The translations under genes and the position numbers were made by a program. DNA of 64,000 nucleotides from Mucilaginibacter pankratovii. GTDB lineage: Bacteria > Bacteroidota > Bacteroidia > Sphingobacteriales > Sphingobacteriaceae. The notes beneath the pieces are model-generated. The model made no database searches, was not told the origin of the DNA, and saw only the letters and a list, made by a program, of their open reading frames with translations. Location: positions 1 to 64,000 of the forward strand of contig NZ_JACWMY010000005.1 of assembly GCF_014773265.1 (NCBI RefSeq), written 5' to 3'. The stretch's first letter is position 1; each line of letters begins with the position of its first letter. Shown in pieces: positions 9,066 to 19,389 of this stretch.

Positions 9066-11492
9066 ATGTTTAAAAACTACGTTAAAACAGCTTTCCGGAG
9101 CTTAATGAAAAACAAAGGCTTCACTGCCATCAATATACTTGGGCTTGCCCTGGGGCTGTGCGTTTGTATGCTGATCGTTTTCTACGTGATAGATGAAGTT
9201 GGCTATGATACCTATAACACCAAAGCCGATAGGATCTACCGCGTAAACAACGATATTAAATTCGGCGGGAGAACGAGTCAATATGCGGTTTCGCCGGCGC
9301 CTCTGGCATCAACGGTTAAAAGCGATTTCCCCGAAGTGGAAAAGACGGTGCGGTTTAGAGAGCGTGGCGGTTATAAAGTAAGGAAAGACGGGCAAAACGT
9401 GCAGGAGCACCGCATGGTTTTTGTGGACTCTACCGTATTTGATGTTTTTACCCTGCCGATGATACAAGGTGACCCTAAGACCGCTCTTACCGAACCCAAA
9501 AGCGTGGTAATAAACGAAACCACAGCGCTGAAATATTTTAACGCCACAAACGTGGTTGGTAAAATGCTGACTTTTAACGATACCATCCTGTACAAAGTAA
9601 CCGGCGTAATTAAGGATATTCCAAAGCAATCGCATTTTAATTTCGACTTTTTATTAGCTATGGCCGGGCTGGACGAGAGCAAGGAAAATGCCTGGCTTAG
9701 CAATAACTTTGCCACTTACCTTGTATTAAAAAAAGGAACTAACCCCCAAACGCTGGAAGCCAAATTCCCTCCATTTGTAGCAAAATACGTTGGCGGGCAG
9801 CTACAGGCAGCTACCCACATGAGTTTCAGCGATTTTGAAAAGGATGGGAGTTACTTTAAATTAAGCTTAGTTGCATTAAGGGATATCCACCTGCGCTCTA
9901 ATGTGCAAAACGAAATGGGCGCTAACGGCAACATCCAGTATGTGTACATATTTTCGGCAGTGGCTATTTTTATATTGCTTATTGCCTGCGTAAACTTCAT
10001 GAACCTTTCTACCGCGCGCTCATCCAACCGTGCCCGCGAGGTAGGGGTGCGTAAAGTATTGGGCTCGGCACGCAGTTCGCTTATCGCGCAGTTTTTGTCG
10101 GAGTCGGTTTTGGTGACATTTGCCGCCACGGTTATTGCCGTGATAGCAGCATGGCTACTACTACCGGTATTTAACCAAATGGCGGATAAACAACTGGCAT
10201 TTACCACCGCCACCTTTGTATGGCTGTTGCCCGTGTTGCTGGTAATTGTGGTTGTCATCGGCTGCCTTGCAGGTTCGTATCCCGCTTTCTTTTTATCGGC
10301 TTTCCAACCTATCGATGTATTGAAAGGTAAATTGTCGACCGGGTTTAAGGGTGGCTTCCTGCGGAGTTTTTTAGTGGTATTTCAGTTCTCTATTTCCATA
10401 TTCCTCATCATCGGTACCCTGGTTATTTATAACCAGCTGAAATTCATCCAAAGTAAGGATCTGGGCTACAGCCGCGAACAAGTGCTTATTGTTAACAATA
10501 CCGAAGTTTTGGATAAACAGGCCAAGGTATTTAAACAAGAGATAAAAGCACTGCCCGGGGTAAAAAATGCCACTTTAACCGGCTTTATACCAACCGGTGG
10601 CTGGAGAAACAACACATCGATGTTTGAGAGCCCTACATTGGATACCAAGCATGCAGTTTCTCTTGGCAATTGGGAAGTTGATGAGGATTATATCAGTACC
10701 ATGGGTATGAAAATAAAGTACGGCCGCGATTTTTCTACAGAAATGAAAACAGATTCGTCCGCTGTGATACTTAACGAAGCCGCGGTAAAGATCCTGGGCT
10801 ATAAAGATGCACTGAACAAGGAGTTATATATGCCTACAGATAACATGGCTAAGAACCTGAAGAAGCTGCACATCATCGGCGTTATAAAGGATTTTAACTT
10901 CAGTTCGCTGCGCGAAAATATTTCTCCGCTCGCATTTTTATACGGCCAAAACTCCGGTGCTTTAAGCGTGCATATCAACGCGGCGAATGCTGCCGCTGTA
11001 TTGGCACAGGTTAAAGAAAAATGGCATACGTTAGCGCCAAACCAGCAGTTCGATTACTCGTTTATGGATGAGGATTTTGAGAACAGCTACCGTACCGAGC
11101 AGCGCATAGGCGGCATCTTTATCGCCTTTACGTCAATGGCTATCATCATAGCCTGCCTGGGCTTATTTGGCCTGGCAGCTTATGCGGCCGAGCAACGCAC
11201 CAAGGAGATCGGTATCCGCAAAGTATTAGGCGCCAACATCTCCATCATAGTGGCTATGCTCTCTAAAGATTTTATTAAGTTGGTTATCGTAGCCATCGTT
11301 ATCGCCTCGCCATTGGCCTGGTTTAGTATGCAGCATTGGTTTTTATCGGGCTTTGCTTACCAGGATGGTATAAAATGGTGGATAGTAGCTACAGCCGGTG
11401 GCGGAGCCATTATTATCGCGTTTATCACCATCAGCTTCCAATCTATAAAAGCCGCGTTGGCCAACCCGGTAACAAGTTTGAAGAATGAATAG
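9066..11492 (+). CDS. ABC transporter permease, MacB/FtsX type (array member 2)
   Basis: 808 residues from the ATG at 9066 (MFKNYVKTAFRSL). The upstream in-frame TTG at 9024 is rejected because every paralogue begins with M-I/F-K/R-N/S-Y-x-K. It has the duplicated MacB_PCD/FtsX layout, with coupling segments following INFMNLSTA-type (here VNFMNLSTAR) and GLFGLAAYA helices. The N-terminus (YDTYNTKADRIYRVN) resembles member 1 most. The C-terminal motif is NPVTSLKNE, slightly off the family NPVKSLRSE. It lies 240 bases downstream of member 1 without its own operator block, hence probably the second gene of that unit. Confidence 0.93.
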   Translation: MFKNYVKTAFRSLMKNKGFTAINILGLALGLCVCMLIVFYVIDEVGYDTYNTKADRIYRVNNDIKFGGRTSQYAVSPAPLASTVKSDFPEVEKTVRFRERGGYKVRKDGQNVQEHRMVFVDSTVFDVFTLPMIQGDPKTALTEPKSVVINETTALKYFNATNVVGKMLTFNDTILYKVTGVIKDIPKQSHFNFDFLLAMAGLDESKENAWLSNNFATYLVLKKGTNPQTLEAKFPPFVAKYVGGQLQAATHMSFSDFEKDGSYFKLSLVALRDIHLRSNVQNEMGANGNIQYVYIFSAVAIFILLIACVNFMNLSTARSSNRAREVGVRKVLGSARSSLIAQFLSESVLVTFAATVIAVIAAWLLLPVFNQMADKQLAFTTATFVWLLPVLLVIVVVIGCLAGSYPAFFLSAFQPIDVLKGKLSTGFKGGFLRSFLVVFQFSISIFLIIGTLVIYNQLKFIQSKDLGYSREQVLIVNNTEVLDKQAKVFKQEIKALPGVKNATLTGFIPTGGWRNNTSMFESPTLDTKHAVSLGNWEVDEDYISTMGMKIKYGRDFSTEMKTDSSAVILNEAAVKILGYKDALNKELYMPTDNMAKNLKKLHIIGVIKDFNFSSLRENISPLAFLYGQNSGALSVHINAANAAAVLAQVKEKWHTLAPNQQFDYSFMDEDFENSYRTEQRIGGIFIAFTSMAIIIACLGLFGLAAYAAEQRTKEIGIRKVLGANISIIVAMLSKDFIKLVIVAIVIASPLAWFSMQHWFLSGFAYQDGIKWWIVATAGGGAIIIAFITISFQSIKAALANPVTSLKNE

Positions 11493-11680
11493 GATGGTGA
11501 GTAGTGAGTGGAGAGTGGTGAATGATAAGTAAAACAAAGAATGGTGAGTGGGTTTGGCCTGCTTACCATTTTTGCGTTTGGTAAGCCTTACCATTCTATA
11601 CTCATTATTCGCCATTCTCTATTCGCCACTTCCCACTAACCACTTCCCACTAACAACTCACTATTCTCTACTCACCAAGG
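11493..11680. repeat. Stuttering word repeats with hairpin potential
   Basis: This non-coding stretch consists of variants of GGTGAGTAGTGAGTGGAG on the left and their complement-like variants (ACTCACTATTCTCTACTCACC) on the right. It can fold as an imperfect long hairpin. An internal 8-bp stem, GCTTACCA with TGGTAAGC (11569-11586 area), looks like a terminator core. It ends exactly where operator block 2 begins. Similar words precede the other three operator blocks. Confidence 0.6.
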
Positions 11681-11775
11681 TGTATCATAACCGTACAATG
11701 GCTGTTACGCATGCGTACAGTTGCATGTTGATATATCTAAATTAAACAATTGATAATCAATATATTATAACTTTG
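11681..11775 (+). promoter_or_regulatory. Array operator/promoter block 2 (before permease 3)
   Basis: TGTATCAT (11681-11688) is followed by ACCGTACA (11690-11697) and TGCGTACA (11712-11719), 22 bases start to start. The right half also forms a near-palindrome, CTGTTACGC-AT-GCGTACAG. The promoter has TTGATAATCAATATATTA followed by the -7 box TAACTTTG (11768-11775). The start codon is 28 bases downstream, the same spacing as block 1. Confidence 0.77.
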
Positions 11776-11803
11776 GTACTGCTTTTATTTTATAGGCGGT
11801 ATT

Positions 11804-14170
11804 ATGATCAGGAATTACTTAAAAATTGCTTTTCGCAATTTGTTTAAAAACAAGCTGTACAGCCTTATTAATATAGGCGGTTTGGGTGTTGGTATGGCCG
11901 TAAGCTTTATGCTGCTGTTATACGTTTATAATGAGTTTACCTTTGATAAATTTTACCCTAACGACGACCGCCTTTATTCTGTTTTGCGTAACCAGGCAGC
12001 CGATGGCGAGATCCAAACCAGCGGCGCCACATCGTTGCCGGTTGCAGCTGCCCTGCTAAAAGATTTTCCGGAAGTAGAAAAGGCAGCACACACCAACTGG
12101 CCGAACGACCGCCTGTTTAAATATAAAGACAAAACGCTTAACCTGCTGATGCTTTCTGGCGATCCGTCCATCCTGGATATTTTTAGCTATGAGTTTGTAC
12201 GCGGAAGCAAAAAGACAGCCTTTGCCGAACTATCATCGGTAGTACTTACCCAAAGCGGCGCTAAAACGCTATTTGGCGATGAGGACCCCATGGGCAAGTT
12301 TGTTAAAATAGATAACACCCGCAGCGCAAAAGTTACCGGTATTATAAAAGATGCCCCCGCAAATTCATCCCGCAAATTCCAGGCGCTGGGTTCTTGGACC
12401 ATGCAAGAGGCCGATATGCCATGGCTCAAAACTTCGGGCTGGGGCAACCATTCCTTCCGTACCTATGTTCTGTTAAAACCCGGTACCGATGTGGCCAGGC
12501 TAAATAAAAAATTGGCCGGGCTCTTCCAAAAATACGTTCCGGAGGATAAAGAGAACAAGTTTATGCTTTTCCAGTATTCGCGCGCGCACCTTTACAGCGA
12601 TTTTAAAAATGGCGTGAGTGTTGGCGGGCAGATCAGGTATGTAAGATTGTTCCTGATATTGGCGATAGGCATCCTGCTCATAGCCTGTATCAATTTCATG
12701 AACCTTTCTACCGCCCGCTCAGAAAACCGCGCCCGCGAGGTTGGCGTGCGTAAGGTAGTAGGGGCAAGTCGCTTTTCGCTTATCTGGCAATTTATGGGCG
12801 AATCGTTGCTGATGTCGCTTATCTCCTTTGTGCTGGCACTGCTTATCATCCACGCATCCTTAGATTATTTTAACGGGATGACGCATAAAAACCTTTCTAT
12901 CCCATACGGCCTATCTTATTTTTGGATAGCGGGCCTGGGTGTAACCATCATTACTGGTATTATAGCCGGCAGTTACCCGGCCTTGTTCTTGTCGTCTTTT
13001 AGGCCCGTTAAGGTTTTAAAGGGCATTAACAACGCGGGCAGGGCTACCCTTAGGCCAAGGCAGGTATTAGTTACGTTACAATTTGTTTTTGCAACGGGGC
13101 TTATCCTCTCCACCATACTGATATATAAACAACTCAACTATATTAAAAACCTGCCGACAGGTTATAGTAAGGATGGCCTGGTAGAGATTCCCCAGGTTGG
13201 TAAAATATACGATCAGTTTGAGAGCTTCCGCAGGGATGCGATGGCTACGGGTGCAGTTACCGAAGCTGCCAGTACATCGGGCACCATCACAAACGATGGC
13301 AGCTCTTCCTGGGGCATCAAATGGCCGGGGCAATTACCGGGAGAAGACAAGCTCCCTATCAGCCAGATGGTTACCACCTATCATTTCACCCAAACATTCG
13401 GCATTAAAATACTGGAGGGCCGCGATTTTGATATTGGCCGCCCGTCGGATTCAACCGCAATTATGCTCAACGAATCGGCCGTGAAACTGATGCGTTTGAA
13501 AGAGCCATTGGGCACCGTAGTGTTTTGGCAGGGCGTAAACCGCACCGTGATTGGCGTAGTTAAGGATTTTATATGGGGTAAAGCTTATGAGCCTATTAAA
13601 CCCGTTATCATTGGTTTTGAAAAAGGCTGGGCGGGCACTGCTACCCTGAAGCTTAATAAAAATATGGCTGTTTCAACAGCACTTGCAAAGCTGGAAGCCG
13701 TTTACAAAAAATACAATGCCGAGTATCCTTTCGATTATAAATTTGTTGACGAACTGTACGACGAGAAGTTTGCTACCGAGCAGTTGTTAGGCAACCTCAC
13801 CAATTCATTCACCGTGCTGGCTATCGTGATATCCTGCCTTGGTTTATTTGGCCTTTCATCCTTCTCGGCCGAGCAGCGCCGTAAGGAGATCGGTATCCGT
13901 AAGGTGTTAGGCGCATCTACACGCAACCTTTGGTACAATCTATCAAAAGAGTTCATCGTGCTGGTTAGCATTGGCTTTGTTATCGGCGCGGCCTTTAGCA
14001 TTTACTTTATGAGCCAGTGGCTGCAGAGCTATACCTATCGAACCAGTATAAGTGTTTGGGTTTTTGCCACAACTATCATCATCAGCCTGGGCGTTACATT
14101 AATAACGGTAAGCTGGCAGGCCATTAAAGCGGCTGTAACCAACCCGGTGAAGAATTTAAGATCGGAATAA
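11804..14170 (+). CDS. ABC transporter permease, MacB/FtsX type (array member 3)
   Basis: 788 residues with the array's two-core FtsX layout. By eye it is a close paralogue of member 5. Both have NIGGLxVGMAVSFMLLLYVYNE in TM1, YDQFxxFRRDA in the second periplasmic domain, KLMRLKEPxG before a T-V-I-G-V-V-K strand, and the C-terminus NPVKNLRSE. Coupling segments are NRAREVGVRKVVGAS and RRKEIGIRKVLGAS. It has its own operator block, so it begins the 3-4-5 transcription unit. Confidence 0.93.
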   Translation: MIRNYLKIAFRNLFKNKLYSLINIGGLGVGMAVSFMLLLYVYNEFTFDKFYPNDDRLYSVLRNQAADGEIQTSGATSLPVAAALLKDFPEVEKAAHTNWPNDRLFKYKDKTLNLLMLSGDPSILDIFSYEFVRGSKKTAFAELSSVVLTQSGAKTLFGDEDPMGKFVKIDNTRSAKVTGIIKDAPANSSRKFQALGSWTMQEADMPWLKTSGWGNHSFRTYVLLKPGTDVARLNKKLAGLFQKYVPEDKENKFMLFQYSRAHLYSDFKNGVSVGGQIRYVRLFLILAIGILLIACINFMNLSTARSENRAREVGVRKVVGASRFSLIWQFMGESLLMSLISFVLALLIIHASLDYFNGMTHKNLSIPYGLSYFWIAGLGVTIITGIIAGSYPALFLSSFRPVKVLKGINNAGRATLRPRQVLVTLQFVFATGLILSTILIYKQLNYIKNLPTGYSKDGLVEIPQVGKIYDQFESFRRDAMATGAVTEAASTSGTITNDGSSSWGIKWPGQLPGEDKLPISQMVTTYHFTQTFGIKILEGRDFDIGRPSDSTAIMLNESAVKLMRLKEPLGTVVFWQGVNRTVIGVVKDFIWGKAYEPIKPVIIGFEKGWAGTATLKLNKNMAVSTALAKLEAVYKKYNAEYPFDYKFVDELYDEKFATEQLLGNLTNSFTVLAIVISCLGLFGLSSFSAEQRRKEIGIRKVLGASTRNLWYNLSKEFIVLVSIGFVIGAAFSIYFMSQWLQSYTYRTSISVWVFATTIIISLGVTLITVSWQAIKAAVTNPVKNLRSE

Positions 14171-14262
14171 ATCAGTTCATAGTTGATGGTTCATAGTTGA
14201 TGGACTGAAGTAAATCTGCAATTGACCATGGACTTTTAAATCAGTGTAATCAATTTTCAAAT

Positions 14263-14315
14263 CGGTGTAACGGCAAAGCCCTCTTGAGCGCCAAAAAATA
14301 AACTACTGCGAAAAA
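14263..14315 (+). repeat. Leader block shared with permease 2
   Basis: About 52 bases (CGGTGTAACGGCAAAGCC, then CTCTTGAGCGCC, an A-run and GCGAAAAAT) match 9003-9054 with few differences. The block ends 11 bases before the permease 4 start. It fuses into an AATCAGTGTAATCA word at ~14239-14252. The preceding 14171-14240 holds GTTCATAGTTGATGG word repeats. Confidence 0.65.
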
Positions 14316-14326
14316 TCTATAAAAAT

Positions 14327-16801
14327 ATGATAAAAAACTATTTCAAAATTGCCTTACGGGGTTTCCGCAGGCATAAGCTATTTACCTTCATCAACATTGT
14401 AGGGTTGTCTATTGGTATCAGCGCAGCGCTGGTGATCTACCTCATTGTACATTTTGATTTTACATTTGATAAGTTTCATAAGGATAGCGAGCGCGTTTAC
14501 CGCGTAACTACCGATTATTCTTTTGCGGGCGAGGTAGGGCACAATGGCGGGGTAACTATGGCCCTTGCGCCGGCTTTAAGCGCCGAAGCTACCGGTATTG
14601 AACAGGTTGCTCCGTTTTATATCTACAACGAGGTGAATGTATTGGTACCCAACGGCTCATCGGCAGATAACAAGCTAAAAAAGCAAAGCGGGATAATTTT
14701 CGCCGAAGGTCATTACTTTAATATTTTTGAATATAAGTGGGTTGCCGGAAATAGAAAAACCGCGCTTAAAGATCCCAACACGGTTGTGCTTACTACTAAG
14801 CAGGCTAAACTGTATTTTCCAAAGCTGGATTATACCGACATGATGGGCAAGCAGATCATCTACGACGACTCCCTTAAAACCACCGTTACCGGTATTGTAG
14901 AGCCATTTAAAAACCGCTCAGATTTTACCGCGCACGATTTTATCTCCTTCATCACCGGTACAACCGATCATTACATTAAAGACAACTTCGAGGTAGCGGA
15001 GTGGGGCAGTACAAACTCAGCCTCGCAGTTATTTATCAAACTTGCGCCAACCGCTTCCGCTGCTAAATTAGAGAAACAACTAAATGCTATGCTGAAAAAG
15101 CATAACCCTCCAAAGCCGGAAAATAAGGGCAATACGCAGGGCCTTTCGCTCCAGCGTATCAGCGACCTGCATTTCGACCAAGTTTATGGCGGCCTGGATG
15201 GTGTGCGTACAGCAAGCAAAACCACGCTTTACGGCCTATTAGTAATTGCTGCATTTTTACTGATATTGGGATGCATCAATTTCATTAATCTTACTACGGC
15301 GCAGGCATCGCAGCGTGCCAAGGAGATAGGTATCCGCAAAACAATGGGCAGCAGGCGTAGTCAGTTGATTATGCAGTTTTTAAGCGAGACCTTTTTGATA
15401 ACGCTTTTCGCGGTAATTATCTCCGTAGCTATAGCGCCGGTAATACTAAAACTCTTTGCCGATTTTGTACCCGAAGGGATCTCTGTAAACATCTTAGCCC
15501 AGCCGGACCTGGTTGGGTTTCTGATCCTGTTAACCTTACTGGTAAGCGGTCTATCCGGCTTTTATCCAGCCCTGGTGTTATCGGGCTATAAACCGGTTAT
15601 GGTATTGAAGAACCAGTCGGTAAGTAACAGCAGCAAATCGCGCAATGCCTGGCTGCGTAAATCGTTAACGGTAACGCAGTTTGTAATAGCGCAGTTCTTC
15701 ATCATGGCTACCTTACTGGTGAGTAAGCAGATTTATTATGCGTTGCATAAGGACCTTGGCTTTAAAAAAGATGCCATTGTAAATATCAGCACACCATATA
15801 AAAGCATGAATACCGATAAGCAACAGGTGTTTATGAATAAGATCCGCGCCATTGCGCAGATACAGTTGATGAGCGTAGGCGGAGCGCCGCCATCATCGGG
15901 CAATACCAACTCCACTATGGTTACCTATAAGGACGGCAAAAAAGAAATAAAAATCGATCTGCAGCAGAAGTTTGCCGATGAGAATTACCTCAATGTTTAC
16001 CAGATAAAACTGTTAGCCGGGCGTAACCTGCGCTCAACCGATACGGCAGGGGCGGGCAACACCCTTATTAATAATACCTACGCCAAAGCATTAGGTTTCC
16101 GTAACCCAAATGATGCCATTGGCAAGCAACTGGATTATAACGACAAGCAGAAAACCATAGTTGGTGTAACGGCCGATTTTTACCAGAAATCGCTGCACTC
16201 ACCTATAAAACCACTTGCTATCCTGCAGCCCGGGAACAGAAAGTGGAATAACCGCACTTTCCATATTGCGCTTAAACCACAAACTGCGGGCGGTACCGAA
16301 TGGAAAACCGCAATAGCCGGGTTTGAAAAAATATGGAAAGAGGTTTACCCCGACGAAGATTTTGAATACACTTTTTACGACGAGAACATCGCTAAATTTT
16401 ACACCGCCGAGCAGCATACTTCTCAATTGCTTACCTGGGCTACAGGGCTATCCATATTTATCAGCTGCCTTGGTTTATTGGGCCTGGCTATTTATACCAC
16501 CAGCCAGCGCACCAAAGAGATCGGCGTACGAAAGGTATTAGGCGCTTCGGTGGCGCAGATAGTAACGCTGCTTTCTACCGAATTGATCTGGCTTATTGTA
16601 TTAGCTTTTGTAGTGGTAACTCCAATTGCCTATTACGCCATGCAAAAATGGATGGAAAACTTTGCCGACCGCACCGCTATCAGCTGGTGGATCTTCGCGC
16701 TAAGTGGCGGCGGGATGCTCACAGCCGCTTTATTTACGCTCAGCTTCCAAACGGTGAAAGCCGCTGTTGCCAACCCCGTGAGGAGTTTGAGGAGCGAGTA
16801 G
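14327..16801 (+). CDS. ABC transporter permease, MacB/FtsX type (array member 4)
   Basis: 824 residues, the longest of the nine. It belongs to the subgroup whose mid-protein helix reads INFINLTTAQ rather than INFMNLSTAR, shared with members 6 and 7. They also share DENIAKFYTAEQ-like residues before the third core helix. Coupling segments are QRAKEIGIRKTMGS and RTKEIGVRKVLGAS. The extra length lies in the first periplasmic domain (around residues 90-230), a likely specificity difference. The C-terminus is NPVRSLRSE. It probably belongs to the unit starting at member 3, despite the 156-base gap. Confidence 0.92.
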   Translation: MIKNYFKIALRGFRRHKLFTFINIVGLSIGISAALVIYLIVHFDFTFDKFHKDSERVYRVTTDYSFAGEVGHNGGVTMALAPALSAEATGIEQVAPFYIYNEVNVLVPNGSSADNKLKKQSGIIFAEGHYFNIFEYKWVAGNRKTALKDPNTVVLTTKQAKLYFPKLDYTDMMGKQIIYDDSLKTTVTGIVEPFKNRSDFTAHDFISFITGTTDHYIKDNFEVAEWGSTNSASQLFIKLAPTASAAKLEKQLNAMLKKHNPPKPENKGNTQGLSLQRISDLHFDQVYGGLDGVRTASKTTLYGLLVIAAFLLILGCINFINLTTAQASQRAKEIGIRKTMGSRRSQLIMQFLSETFLITLFAVIISVAIAPVILKLFADFVPEGISVNILAQPDLVGFLILLTLLVSGLSGFYPALVLSGYKPVMVLKNQSVSNSSKSRNAWLRKSLTVTQFVIAQFFIMATLLVSKQIYYALHKDLGFKKDAIVNISTPYKSMNTDKQQVFMNKIRAIAQIQLMSVGGAPPSSGNTNSTMVTYKDGKKEIKIDLQQKFADENYLNVYQIKLLAGRNLRSTDTAGAGNTLINNTYAKALGFRNPNDAIGKQLDYNDKQKTIVGVTADFYQKSLHSPIKPLAILQPGNRKWNNRTFHIALKPQTAGGTEWKTAIAGFEKIWKEVYPDEDFEYTFYDENIAKFYTAEQHTSQLLTWATGLSIFISCLGLLGLAIYTTSQRTKEIGVRKVLGASVAQIVTLLSTELIWLIVLAFVVVTPIAYYAMQKWMENFADRTAISWWIFALSGGGMLTAALFTLSFQTVKAAVANPVRSLRSE

Positions 16802-16806
16802 AGGTT

Positions 16807-16886
16807 AGTTGATAGCCGATGGTTCATGGTTCGTAGTCGAAAAAGAGTGGCAGCTACAATGAGCTATCAACCATGAACCAATTCGT
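16807..16886. repeat. Word-repeat hairpin between permeases 4 and 5
   Basis: Words of the GTTGATAGC / ATGGTTCATGGTT type (from 16807) reappear complemented as GCTATCAAC and AACCATGAACC (from about 16863). They form an imperfect stem-loop directly after the permease 4 stop. The remaining bases to 16954 show no operator block. Confidence 0.55.
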
Positions 16887-16954
16887 TAACTAATGTTAAA
16901 ACCTTAGGAATTCTTTGTCATAGTGCGGATATTGTATGCAATTACATAAAGCCT

Positions 16955-19321
16955 ATGATAAAGAGTTACTTAAAGATAGCCTGGCGCAGCGTCGCCAATA
17001 ATAAAACATCTTCTGTCATCAATATTGGCGGGCTTGCTGTTGGTATGGCGGTAAGCTTTATGCTGTTGCTATATGTTTATAACGAATATAGTTTTGATAA
17101 GTTCCACACCAACAACAACCGCTTGTACCAGGTTTTTAAGAACCAGCCCGCCAACGGCGAAATACGAACAAAAACCTTCACGCAGCAATTGCTTGCAGGC
17201 GTTTTAAAAAAGGATTTCCCCGAGGTGGAGAACGTAGCACGCATCAACGAATCTAAAGACGCGCTGATCACTTTTAAGGATAAAGGCTTAAAGGCAAACA
17301 CCATTGCAGCCGATCCGGCTTTGTTTGATCTGTTTACCTTTCAATTTGTTTGGGGCGATGAGCATACCGCGCTTACCGACCCTTCGGGCATCATCCTGTC
17401 AGAATCCACTGCGCTTGCAGTATTTGGCAACCGTAACCCGGTAGGCGAGATGGTGCAATACGAGAACCAGTTCCCGATGAAGATAAGCGCGGTTATTAAA
17501 GATAACCCGCAAAACTCCAGCTTTACATTTAAGGCTATTATTCCATGGGCCGCATTCTTAAGCCAAAACCCATGGTTAAAAGGAGAGGGCTGGGATAATT
17601 ATTCTTATTTTACCTATGTGCGGTTAAAGCCGGGTGTATCACCTGATGCCGTAAATGCAAAAATCAGGAATTTGATAGGGCAGCACTTTCCTAAGGATGA
17701 GGCGGTAAAACTGTTTATATTTCCCTTTACCAAGCTGCATTTATACGGTGAATTTAAAAACGGCGTAAATACCGGCGGCAGTATTGAATATGTGCGGCTG
17801 TTCCTTTTCCTTGCCATCGGGATTTTGCTGATTGCCTGTATCAATTTCATGAATCTTTCTACCGCCCGGTCGGAGCGGCGGGCGCGGGAGGTGGGAATCC
17901 GCAAGGCTATTGGTGCAAGGCGGGGTGCGCTCATCAAACAGTTCATGGGCGAATCGTTACTGATGGCCTTTGTGGCTTTCCTGCTGGCCCTGGTGCTTAT
18001 TGTTGTGTTGCTGCCCGTGTTCCGGAATATCATCAACATCAACTTAAGCCTGCCTTATACCAATCCGCTGGCCTGGTGTATTGCTTTGGCGGTTACAGTA
18101 CTTACAGGCTTAATTGCGGGTAGTTATCCGGCGCTGTTCCTTTCTTCGTTCAACCCGGTTAAAGTACTGAAAGGGCAAATGATTAGTACCGGCAGTACCA
18201 TCCGGCCAAGGCAGGTGTTGGTGGTAATGCAGTTCACCTTTGCTACCTGCCTCATTATCTTCAGCATTTTTGTTTACCGGCAAATAGGTTTTATAAAAGA
18301 CCGCCCCGTTGGCTATAACCGTAACGGAATGGTAGAAATTATGGCTGACGGCAAGATGTACGACCAGTTCGACCTTTTTCGCCGCGATGCACTGGCATCG
18401 GGTGCTATTACGGATGCAGCGTTGATATCGGACCCTATTACCAATGTAACCGGCGCTACCTGGAATAATACCTGGCCCGGGCAATTACCCGGTGAGAGCA
18501 GCATCTCTATCGATTGCCTTGCCGCTACTTACCACTTTATAGATACTTACCAGCTGAATTTACTCGAGGGGCGCGATTTCGCTACAGAGCGCCCATCAGA
18601 TTCTACCGCTGTTATCCTGAATGAAGCGGCGGTAAAGCTGATGCGTTTGAAAGAGCCAGTGGGGCAGCAGATAACATGGATGGGCGGTAAGCGGACTGTT
18701 ATTGGCGTCGTGAAAAACTTTGTGCTGGCATCGCCGTATGAACCGGTAAAGCCCGTTATTATTGGCTTTATGAAAGGCTGGGCAACCAGTATAGGATTAC
18801 GGCTTAACCCAAATACTTCCGTATCGCGCAACCTGGCGGTTTTGCAAAAAGTATACAAAAAATATAACCCCACGTATCCCTTTGAGTATAAGTTTACCGA
18901 TGAAAGCTTCAGCGCTAAATTTCGTAACGAGAAGTTGCTGGGCACCATGGCGGTATTGTTTACCTGTTTAGCAATTATGTTATCGGCGCTTGGCTTGTTC
19001 GGTCTCGCCGCGTTCTCTGCCGAGCGCAGGCGAAAGGAGATCAGCATCCGCAAAGTGCTGGGAGCGGGCACAGGTGCGCTTTGGTTAAAGCTCTCACAGG
19101 AATTTGTAGTGCTGGTGGTGATATCCTTCGTAATTGGCTCGCTTATTAGTTGGTATAATATCAGCCGCTGGCTTTCAAAGTATACTTACCACACCACAAT
19201 CAGTGTTTGGGTGTTTGTGGCAACATTGGCGCTTAGTATGGTTATTTGCCTTGCGGCCGTAAGCTGGCAGGCGGTAAAAGCCGCGCTGGTAAACCCGGTG
19301 AAGAATTTGAGAAGCGAGTGA
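16955..19321 (+). CDS. ABC transporter permease, MacB/FtsX type (array member 5)
   Basis: 788 residues, the same length as member 3 and clearly its duplicate: shared TM1, YDQFDLFRRDA, KLMRLKEPVGQ and NPVKNLRSE. The second coupling segment reads RRKEISIRKVLGAG, with S replacing the family's usual G before IRK. It is the last member of the first permease cluster. Downstream DNA is a repeat-rich 435-base gap before recR, and the array resumes only at 26817. Confidence 0.93.
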   Translation: MIKSYLKIAWRSVANNKTSSVINIGGLAVGMAVSFMLLLYVYNEYSFDKFHTNNNRLYQVFKNQPANGEIRTKTFTQQLLAGVLKKDFPEVENVARINESKDALITFKDKGLKANTIAADPALFDLFTFQFVWGDEHTALTDPSGIILSESTALAVFGNRNPVGEMVQYENQFPMKISAVIKDNPQNSSFTFKAIIPWAAFLSQNPWLKGEGWDNYSYFTYVRLKPGVSPDAVNAKIRNLIGQHFPKDEAVKLFIFPFTKLHLYGEFKNGVNTGGSIEYVRLFLFLAIGILLIACINFMNLSTARSERRAREVGIRKAIGARRGALIKQFMGESLLMAFVAFLLALVLIVVLLPVFRNIININLSLPYTNPLAWCIALAVTVLTGLIAGSYPALFLSSFNPVKVLKGQMISTGSTIRPRQVLVVMQFTFATCLIIFSIFVYRQIGFIKDRPVGYNRNGMVEIMADGKMYDQFDLFRRDALASGAITDAALISDPITNVTGATWNNTWPGQLPGESSISIDCLAATYHFIDTYQLNLLEGRDFATERPSDSTAVILNEAAVKLMRLKEPVGQQITWMGGKRTVIGVVKNFVLASPYEPVKPVIIGFMKGWATSIGLRLNPNTSVSRNLAVLQKVYKKYNPTYPFEYKFTDESFSAKFRNEKLLGTMAVLFTCLAIMLSALGLFGLAAFSAERRRKEISIRKVLGAGTGALWLKLSQEFVVLVVISFVIGSLISWYNISRWLSKYTYHTTISVWVFVATLALSMVICLAAVSWQAVKAALVNPVKNLRSE

Positions 19322-19389
19322 TTTTTATTTCTGATATCGGATGTTCGATTTCGGATTTATAATGGAGTGGACGAAGATATGTTCAAAGG

